This document shows, in pieces, positions 56,845 to 64,000 of a DNA stretch of 64,000 nt. A program made the translations under genes and the position numbers. Source of the stretch: Atriophallophorus winterbourni. Lineage: Eukaryota > Platyhelminthes > Trematoda > Plagiorchiida > Microphallidae. Location: positions 47,861 through 111,860 of the forward strand of contig JACCGJ010001737.1 of assembly GCA_013407085.1 (NCBI GenBank), written 5' to 3'. Positions within the stretch are counted from its first letter, which is position 1; each line of letters starts with the position of its first letter. Under the pieces are notes generated by a model. The model was not told the origin of the DNA and searched no databases. It worked only from the letters and a program-made list of their open reading frames with translations.

Positions 56845-57592
56845 TATATTATATTTACACAATCTGATACAGATATAGTGCCGTTCAACATAAACAATGA
56901 GATGTACAAAGCGAGAAGGGGGGTACAAAGCGTTGTCATCGGCATCGTTGAACGTAGGCATGATAATACCCGGTTGCCTACACCGAAGTAGGGGAGATTT
57001 CGTTTAGGGGGTCCCACCCCGAGCCTTTACCCACAAGGCAGTGGAGCGAGAGAGGTTCGCACCTATCGGTGGCCGGTGACCGACGAAGCGGTTCATACGC
57101 CCTTTTCTGGGAATTTCCAGTTCGGAGCCCGATAACCCCGTTGATAGGTTGGTGACTTCAGTTTTTGCCTGTGCACCATACAATGTCCTTGGATAGGACA
57201 AGGGGCAGTGACTTTATATTATATTATATTTGCACAATCTGATACAGATATAGTGCCGTTCAACATAAACAATGAGATGTACAAAGCGAGAAGGGGGGTA
57301 CAAAGCGTTGTCATCGGCATCGTTGAACGTAGGCATGATACTACCCGGTTGCCTACACCGAAGTAGGGGAGATTTCGTTTAGGGGGTCCCACCCCGAGCC
57401 TTTACCCACAAGGCAGTGGAGCGAGAGAGGTTCGCACCTATCGGTGGCCGGTGACCGACGAAGCGGTTCATACGCCCTTTTCTGGGAATTTCCAGTTCGG
57501 AGCCCGATAACCCCGTTGATAGGTTGGTGACTTCAGTTTTTGCCTGTGCACCATACAATGTCCTTGGATAGGACAAGGGGCAGTGACTTTTG
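56845..57592 (+). repeat. Repeat G, tandem pair (unit 375 bp)
   Basis: Units 56845-57215 and 57216-57592, nearly identical over their whole length. Each contains GATACAGATATAGTGCCGTT, CGGTTGCCTACACCGAAGTA and TTCGCACCTATCGGTGGCCG, and ends GGACAAGGGGCAGTGACTTT. The same short frame occurs in both and is not evidence of a protein. Confidence 0.9.
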
Positions 57593-57970
57593 GAGCGGCG
57601 AGTCACATCCGCCGCGTCGTGATGTCATCATTGGATTTTTTTGGCTTTTTATAGGGAGAACGCTTGCCAGGCGAAACCCCACCACACCCTCAGACACCAC
57701 CGCCGAACCTTTCGCTGAGCTCGGAGAACCGAGCCCACCCAGGTGGCACCACGTGGAGGTATTTCGGCAAGCCAGCATGCATTAACTCTCTCACCTTTCG
57801 GTGTTGAAGCCTCTCCCATCTTCCATTCACAAGTACACACTTATGCTTTACGCGAAACAATCCTGGTAGTGGTTGTTGTTTTTAATCACACCTCCGAAAG
57901 AATCTGGGGACTTGACTTGGTCGACTATCGCCCTGTGATAATGATACCCACTTACCCTAGTGAATAAGTA
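57593..57970 (+). mobile_element. LINE 3' UTR fragment
   Basis: Contains the hairpin CTCTCACCTTTCGGTGTTGA at 57787-57809 and CCCATCTTCCATTCACA, matching the 3' UTR at 50515-50700. Confidence 0.6.
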
Positions 57971-58045
57971 TGCATTTGCCAAGAATGGTAGAAACGAAGC
58001 AATATTATACCTTCCTCATTCTAAATAGCAAAAACCAATGATGCG

Positions 58046-58132
58046 CCAGTATCTTAGCCCATGTGCATTCTTTGACTGTGCGGCACTTTGCCTGGATAAT
58101 GCTTGTGCTTTTATACCATACCATACCATCTT
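58046..58132 (+). repeat. SINE family S fragment
   Basis: GCGGCACTTTGCCTGGATAA, then ATACCATACCATACCATC. Confidence 0.85.
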
Positions 58133-58410
58133 CGACTTTTCGAAGACGTTTTACAGAGTTGACCATCGGAAGCTGCCGCATCTATTGATAGCGTATGAGC
58201 CTGATAGCTCGCTTTTAAAATGGCTCTACAGTTTTTTGGAAGATCGTAAGTAGGCGATGCACTGGTAGCTTGTCACCGCGGACGACTGTTGGTCCTTTTG
58301 TTTACAACTGTCCAATTTTTGTTCCGATTGCCTTATTATTCATCATCACCATCGGAGACAGCATTTCACCGGTATCATGTACACGAATGCTTAACTGATT
58401 TACAACCATA
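58125..58410 (+). mobile_element. LINE reverse transcriptase fragment
   Basis: FDFSKTFYRVDHRKLPHLLI and SSLLKWLYSFLEDRK match the first RT palm motif (FxDFSKAFDxVDH) of CR1-like LINEs, with substitutions and then stops. Confidence 0.65.
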
Positions 58411-58599
58411 AAAAAAAATAAAATCTTAAAAGATATGGAAGAGCGAGAGAATCTCTAGAAGAGTAAGCACAATCAAACTGAATTGAGGTGTCTACACCTC
58501 GAATTAAACAGACATTCACTCAAGTTTTGAGAACGAGTAGAGCGAAATCAGAACGACAGCTTCCTTGTGGCTTTCACTGCCATATATATATATATTTTA

Positions 58600-58950
58600 T
58601 ATTTTTATATTTTTACACAATCATTTAAAAATGACAAAGTGCCACCCAGTCAATTTGGGTGTGGGCGTGATACTACCCGGTTGCCCAGGCCGAAGTAGAG
58701 GAGTTGATCTTGAGGACTCCCACCTCAAGCCTTTGGCCCGAAAGCCTAACCCGCAAGGCAGCGGAGCGAGATTAAGGATCGCACCTATCGGGGCCGGATA
58801 CTGTAGGTACGGTTCACAAGCCATTCGCGAGGTAGAGACCAAGCAGGGACTCCCGACATCATCCCAACCAGTCGAGCCGGTGATCCTTGCGGATTCATAC
58901 GCCTCTTCTGGTATACAATGTCCGCGAGGGACAAGGAGACTGTGTTTGTC
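58600..58950 (+). repeat. Repeat G, divergent copy
   Basis: GTGATACTACCCGGTTGCCC, ACCCGCAAGGCAGCGGAGCG and GATCGCACCTATCGGGGCCG parallel the 57-kb units with substitutions and small insertions. Confidence 0.7.
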
Positions 58951-59099
58951 TGGCTTCTCACCATTGACCAACCTGGTATGAGTAACTCTGAAGATGCCAC
59001 GAAGACATCACCCAGTATAGCTCAATGGATCATCGAGGCACGCAAGCCGCTGCACCACGTCAAGGTCCAGTCTCGGCGCAACGGAGTCTCGGCGCAACG

Positions 59100-59340
59100 G
59101 CATGGTATGGTATGAAAGCACAAGCCTGATCCAGGCAAAGTGCCGCACAGTCAGAGACTGGACGTGGGCTAAGATACTGACGGGTTGCCCAGGCATAGAC
59201 AGGTACGAGGAATAAAATAGAACAGGAAATGGTATCGAGACTCCAGCCTATCTCACCACGCAACTCACTACCTCTGGCAAATCAATTTAGCACTGTGTTA
59301 GCCACGCAGCACAAAGTACTGCAATATTGCACATCCATGC
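59100..59340 (-). repeat. SINE family S, nearly full-length reverse copy
   Basis: Reverse strand runs from the head (TGGATGTGCAATATTGCAGT) to CAGGCTTGTGCTTTCATACC. Confidence 0.85.
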
Positions 59341-59449
59341 AGGTTGCACATCCATGCATTATAACACACTTTTTTCGTCACGTCATTTGACTGTAAAAGA
59401 TTCGGAAAACTTTCCAAGAAGATGCTTACTGCAGGACCACCACAAAAAC

Positions 59450-59690
59450 ATTGTTTTGAGACCTATCCTGGAGTGTAGTTAGCCTGTGCGATATTTAATC
59501 CAGGGACCCTAGGTTACTAGTTAGCGTCTTTCGCTGTCTATGACGTGTGACAGTTTGGCCACCACGAGATCTATAGCAATCCGGATGTGGCATCGAAAAA
59601 TGAATCCATTTCGGAAGTCGGTGGTCCAGCATCCGTAAAACGTAACCCAACTAGCGTAAGCTGTGCAGGTTGAACGTTCTTAGCAAGACA
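59450..59690 (-). mobile_element. RTE-type LINE C-terminal or 3' fragment
   Basis: Similar to 25430-25660: both contain TCCATTTCGGAAGTCGGTGG-like and CATCCGTAAAACGTAACCCAA-like segments of an RTE 3' region. Confidence 0.5.
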
Positions 59691-59888
59691 GTGATTTTCG
59701 CTCATTCGCAATAAACTGCCTTTCTTTCGTTTTTTTATCATCAACAGAAAAAATGCGCCGTTTCTCTTTTTGCGTGCCGTAAAAATTAACAAATTTTTTA
59801 TTTTACATTTTACATTTTTCGACTATTTCTGTCTTTTTCTCTATATATGTTATTTATGTTATGTTCTTTTTATTTTTTTGCTTTAATC

Positions 59889-59908
59889 TCACCTTTGTCC
59901 CGTTTCAG
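59889..59908 (+). promoter_or_regulatory. Likely 3' splice acceptor before LSM5 start
   Basis: TCACCTTTGTCCCGTTTCAG: a pyrimidine tract and CAG directly before the 7-nt leader and ATG. It could accept a 5' UTR exon or a trans-spliced leader. Confidence 0.5.
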
Positions 59909-59915
59909 AAATATA

Positions 59916-60179
59916 ATGTCCGCTGCCGGACCTCAACTTTTACCCCTAGAATTAGTTGACAAATGTATCGGATCGCGTATACATATCATCATGAGAAACG
60001 ACAAGGAAATTGTGGGCACCTTGTTAGGTTTCGATGGATACGTCAATATGGTACTGTCGGACGTCACTGAGTTCGAATTCACTGCCCAAGGAAAACGAAT
60101 CACTAAGCTTTCTCACATATTGCTAAATGGCAGCAACATAGCTATGATGGTACCCGGTGGTGAAGGACCAGAAATTTAA
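59916..60179 (+). CDS. LSM5: U6 snRNA-associated Sm-like protein LSm5
   Basis: Component of the heteroheptameric LSm2-8 ring that binds the U6 snRNA 3' end in the nucleus, and of the LSm1-7 ring in cytoplasmic mRNA decay. The 87-residue product is almost the same length as human LSm5 (91). The Sm1 motif is [31 protein letters not shown]; the Sm2 motif is [19 protein letters not shown]. The conserved start [13 protein letters not shown] follows a short N terminus (MSAAGP). The frame is open further upstream, but ATG 59916 agrees with family length, and a pyrimidine tract plus CAG ends at 59908, seven nt before it, which looks like a splice acceptor. The coding part has no intron. It is intact, and the flanks carry no poly(A) tract or target duplication that I can see, so I regard it as the functional gene rather than a retrocopy. 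Confidence 0.95.
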   Translation: MSAAGPQLLPLELVDKCIGSRIHIIMRNDKEIVGTLLGFDGYVNMVLSDVTEFEFTAQGKRITKLSHILLNGSNIAMMVPGGEGPEI

Positions 60180-60212
60180 CTGCTTTCAATGTGTAAAATG
60201 TAAATATTTTGT

Positions 60213-60218
60213 AATAAA
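60213..60218 (+). terminator. Polyadenylation signal of LSM5
   Basis: AATAAA located 34 bp after the stop codon. Confidence 0.7.
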
Positions 60219-60269
60219 ATCACAATCTCCATCTCTTCGCTTCCAATCCCAGTTCAGTTCATCGGTATC

Positions 60270-60596
60270 GTCGTACTTACTTACTACTTTACTTTTGTGC
60301 GGCTGGCTCCACGGTTGGATTAGCCGGCTTCATTGATGTCTCGGATTGAGACATCATCATGAAGTTTCTTGGGGATAGTGTACAAGTGATGTCCCCAGCA
60401 CCACTTAGTGTTTGTTCGAGTACACCTCTCTAGCGTTTGCACAGCCAAGTGCAACCTACAAGGCAGCAGGGAGTTGGCAGATAAACGCGCTGTGCGCTAG
60501 TTATCTACCTACGGGGCTTCTCTCCGGATTTTTCCTCGGGGTTTTCTCCCGAAGCCTTTCCCGCAATCGGGTGACCCACAAGGCAGTGGGGTACTT
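60270..60596 (+). repeat. Repeat I, divergent truncated copy
   Basis: Shares CCAAGTGCAACCTACAAGG and TTTTCCTCGGGGTTTTCTCC with the following copy, to which it is joined head to tail. Confidence 0.7.
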
Positions 60597-61145
60597 ACTT
60601 ATGTGCGACTATCTCCTCCTGGAGGATGAGTCGGCTTCAATGAAGAGTCTTAGGAATTTGGGTACAAAGCGGCGTCCCCAGCACCACTCGGCGTATGTTC
60701 GAGTCATCTTCTCTAGTTTTTGCACAACCAAGTGCAACCTGCAAGGCAGCAGGGAGTAGCCAGAAAGAGGTGGTGTGCACCAACTAACCGTCTACGTAAC
60801 TCTGCTCCAGATTTTTCCTCAGGGTTTTCTCCCGAAACCTTTCCCGCGATCGGGTATCCCGCAAGGCAGCGGAGGTTTAAAATCGGGGTTTGCCTTTCCT
60901 TAGATGAAATGCCCTCCAGGGCCAACGAGCTCCATCTGCCCGAAGCAAACTGGTTTTCAGGCGCCAGTCAATCGCCCTCGCCTTTTCGTCTGTTGGTAGA
61001 AGCAGTTCCGCCGGGCTTGGGGAGCCACTCGTGCAGGCCAGAAGCTGGACTTGGTTGTCAGAGGCTATTTGAGACGCTCGCCATATGGGAGCATTTTACA
61101 CACAGTGGGAGCTTATCCCCACTGCCACCCTTGGCTATGACAATC
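60597..61145 (+). repeat. Repeat I, long copy
   Basis: About 550 bp starting CTTACTTATGTGCGACTATC and ending near CCCCACTGCCACCCTTGG; inverted relative to 37490-38000. A 202-codon frame through it is not conserved in the other copies. Confidence 0.8.
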
Positions 61146-61187
61146 TTTGTAACCTGTATCGTCGTGACAAACACTAATCATGAATCA

Positions 61188-61383
61188 CGGATGTGCAATC
61201 GTGCAGCACTTCTGTGCTGTGCAGCTAACACCGTGCAAAATTTAATTAACACCGGTTGCAAGCTGCATGCGAAAATACGCTGGAGTCTCACTGCCATTGC
61301 TATTTTCCTTTTCCATATCTGTCTCTGACTTTGCGGCACTTTGCCTGGATCAGGTTTGTGCGTTCATACCATACCATACCATC
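61188..61383 (+). repeat. SINE family S copy with internal deletion
   Basis: Head ACGGATGTGCAATCGTGCAG, then CATATCTGTC joined directly to TCTGACTTTGCGGCACTTTG, ending in ATACCATACCATACCATC. Confidence 0.85.
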
Positions 61384-61735
61384 TTTGAGGTGCATAAGAA
61401 CTGAACGGATATTTTCCATTTCTTATAAGTCACGCATATGGCCGCCTGGTTCAAGATTCGACTTATCGCTTCAGATGTACCAATCCCTTATGTGTGATCC
61501 CGCCTTGGTGGAGCAGTAGATACAAGCCACATCGTCGATCTAGACAATGTGGAAGTATTGAGACGTGGTATTAAACCGTATAGCGAACGCCTACATGAGG
61601 AGGCGGCTGAAATTGCCAAGGCAGATCGACTGGCGGTCAATAAGGTGGATGGGGCAGGAATCTCCTTATACCTTATAGTTAATTAGATTTTTTTCAAAAA
61701 TAGCTTAACCTTAGCCCCGTTAGTTATGTGTGCCA

Positions 61736-61945
61736 CAGTGTCAATCGACCAATGATCCTGGTCATGCCTACAAGACGTGACACCCCGTAGGCGCACTATA
61801 GGCTGTTTAGCGGTAAGGTCAAATCAGTGGTGGTGGGTTGACTGCTCCTTAGTTATGTTACTTGTCCTGACTATCACCCTTGGTCTGACGAAGCTTCTGT
61901 GTCAGAAGTGAAACGTTGCCCAAAACCTGCTCTAACAGATTGCAC
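61736..61945 (+). repeat. Dispersed repeat F, copy 5
   Basis: Contains GGCTGTTTAGCGGTAAGGTC and GGTCTGACGAAGCTTCTGTG; the tail after TTGCACTCATGCAAAC is lost. Confidence 0.8.
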
Positions 61946-63079
61946 TCATGCAAACCACATCACTTACGCGAAATAGTTTTCAGACTTGAGTTGTATAAGG
62001 GAATCGAATGCATTGCGAATAAATTAATACAGAGATATTTAGTGGCTAAATGAGGTTCAATGAATGGAAGCAGTTGGTGATTTTGAATGCGTGGCCAACC
62101 TGGTCCCATAAGCAGATGTGATTGAGACCATCGTTGTATCTGCCGCTTCTATGACCACAAACGTTATATTAGCTTTCGTTTCATGTTGAACATTTATAAA
62201 AACAATTTATGTGGGTCCTTTAGCCGTTTCATTTCCACTCTGGGCGCAGTATCAGCCTAGATAAGTTAGCATAGATCATGCCACCAGAACGAAAACGTAG
62301 TTGTATTTAAACAGAAATTTCAAGGTTACTGACCTTGATTGGATATCATCAAATCCCTTTATTGATGTTGCAAAAACCTGATAAATGTACTAAGCGATTT
62401 TCTTTATAAGTAGTGGAAAATCAATGATAATTACGGGCGGTTAGTTATCAGAGAGGAGATACGTGAGATGGATGGTTCGCTTGTTTCAACGTGCACGGGC
62501 GCACGCTTATGTATCAGGGAAGGAGTGCGCTGTTATTTTGAGGAGCACTAATTGCGTCGATTTTTTAAAAAGGTAAACGTGATTTGTGCGAGCATCATCG
62601 CGCTATTAGACTAAGCTCACTACCCTCCAAAATACTGGATTTCATCTTGCTTTACTGTTTGAGCGCCAAACGGGAGGGTTCCTTTCCCGCTGTTACTGTG
62701 TGATTAAATCGTCACACAAGTTAATTGACATATTTAAGCGGTATTCGGTTCCATGGATCGCAAAATTGTGCGAAAAGTATTGTTGGTTATGGGCATGCTT
62801 TGAACGCACAGACAACTGGCATGCCCGTGGCTTATTTGCAGTGAGTTCGCCGTTAACCTTCCAACTCGTGAAAACGTTAGCAGGTCAGATAGCTGCGTCA
62901 TTCGAACTTCTATCTAGTGGAAGGCCTATCTAATTAGTGTGTGGATATCTTCTCCCCTTTTGGGAATGACTCATTTAACGTAACAAGCCCTAAATCACCG
63001 GACATCGGAAGGTTCGAGTTATAACAAGTGTTTTACACCTAACAATTGTAGAACACTTGACCGTATCTCACTGTTAATC
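61946..63079. other. Interval without recognisable gene
   Basis: A 77-codon frame at 62700-62933 has no recognisable motif. No repeat shared with the rest of the window was seen here. Confidence 0.35.
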
Positions 63080-63700
63080 GACAACTAGTGGATAGCTTCA
63101 TTTTATTTCTGCTGGTGGATCTGTTGAGGGCGAGGTCTCAGTGTGTGCGCAAAATTGAAGTAGCGTTTGGTAGCATTCGCCATTTGTGGCGACGATGCGG
63201 TGTTCCTCGTTGTAGGAAACGTCGAGTGTTGTCGTGCGTACTATGCTTCTCTACGGTTGCGAAACCTGGTGGATCTGAAAGGATGATATTTGGCTTTCTG
63301 TTTGAAAACTTTTGTCTGGTTAGAATCGCCAGCGCTCTGTGGCAACTTTCGTCATATGGTTGTTGTTGATGTTAGATGCTTGAACCAGGATAGCATGTAT
63401 ACTCAACTCCAGCAGTCGAAGCGGTGGTATACTAGCGTTTTAGACTGGTTTTTCGTTTGAGAACGAACCTCAACGGTTTCACTTTACCTCGGTTAAGTAG
63501 TTGCTTCACTACGTGCATTTAGTTAAGGGCGCTTGCGGTTATCTAGCTTAACGAAGTGGTGTCTGTATAATGTTCGGATCCCAACTAGTACTAGAATCTA
63601 ATTCCACTTCGAATCCCGAAGGCGCATTTTACAGCAAATCTGATGTTGAACTTTTAATGCTGGGTTCTCTGTTAACCTGATTGGGTTTAAAACTTCTGAT
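63080..63700 (+). mobile_element. LINE RT C-terminal fragment, degenerate
   Basis: RKIEVAFGSIRHLWRRCGV and, in the next frame, a CETW-like segment correspond to the region after the RT palm in RTE-like elements. Multiple stops. Confidence 0.5.
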
Positions 63701-64000
63701 GATGATAACTCTATGCAAATCCTGACTAGCAAAGGCTTCAAAGTGTAGCTTGAAATTAAGTGCGATTTCGTCTAAAAAGAAACGGAATTTGCATATTCGA
63801 TGTGGCTTACTTAGAACGTGGTTCTGCACTTGGTTTAATCAAACATCCGGGTTGTCCGTCTTATTTTATTCTTCTTTTATTTTATATGTTCATCTGATAC
63901 CTGTAAATATGGCATTCAAACAGATAGTTGCGAATCTTCCCCTTTAGGCCCGTTGTCACTAGAGAGTCAAATCGTATTTCCCTATTAGGTCCGTGGGCAT

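Noticed and set aside
57004..57606. Two nearly identical short reverse-strand frames
   Set aside because: Produced by the tandem duplication of repeat G, not by a gene family.
60720..61328. 202-codon frame
   Set aside because: Lies in repeat I; the inverted copy at 37.5 kb does not preserve the frame beyond the first part, and there is no known domain.
1..64000. CRISPR array, bacterial operon or prophage
   Set aside because: No regularly spaced short repeats; introns, polyadenylation signals and metazoan retroelements show a eukaryotic genome.

Overview
This is a repeat-dominated window of a flatworm nuclear genome, most likely a digenean fluke. The inference rests on a Ty3/Gypsy element with the C-H-C-C Gag knuckle known from Clonorchis CsRn1-type elements, abundant CR1-like and RTE-like LINEs, introns of only 32-38 nt inside conserved genes, and a SINE carrying a hammerhead ribozyme, comparable to schistosome SM-alpha. 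Base composition looks less AT-rich than Schistosoma, which favours a liver, lung or intestinal fluke, but the species cannot be named from the window.

Five host genes can be supported. COX5B (460-1763, +) encodes a cytochrome c oxidase subunit in four exons. An intronless predicted membrane protein (1783-2559, -) meets it tail to tail, 19 bp away. An intronless 389-residue protein of unknown function lies at 18638-19807 (+). PPP1R8/NIPP1 (22715-29537, -) is a nuclear PP1 regulator; four coding exons are visible and exon 1 was not found. LSM5 (59916-60179, +) is intronless in its coding part. Three of these starts lie just after a pyrimidine tract plus CAG, as expected for an outron or leader splice acceptor.

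Layout. 0.3-2.6 kb: COX5B and the membrane protein. 3.2-8.1 kb: near full-length, broken CR1-like LINE with an in-frame SINE insertion. 8.6-11.0 kb: two head-to-head Tigger/pogo-like elements with truncated transposases around an AT microsatellite. 14.0-18.3 kb: hammerhead SINE copies, one interrupted by an almost intact 3.2-kb RTE LINE. 18.6-19.8 kb: unknown gene. 22.7-29.5 kb: PPP1R8, whose 5.2-kb intron is full of LINE debris. 30-39 kb: degraded LINEs and SINEs. 39.7-46.6 kb: broken CsRn1-like Gypsy element with a nested LINE, running into a 1000-base assembly gap (46600-47599). 47.6-59.7 kb: tandem duplications, CR1 tails, a perfectly balanced inverted dimer and SINEs. 59.9-60.2 kb: LSM5. 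60.3-64 kb: further repeats and LINE debris.

The host genes are ordinary housekeeping genes or unknown and do not form an operon. The most interesting material is in the repeats: a Pol III-type SINE with a complete hammerhead core, a second repeat family with a hammerhead-like motif in five copies, and a hairpin shared by the 3' tails of several LINE families. No CRISPR, rRNA or genuine tRNA gene was seen.
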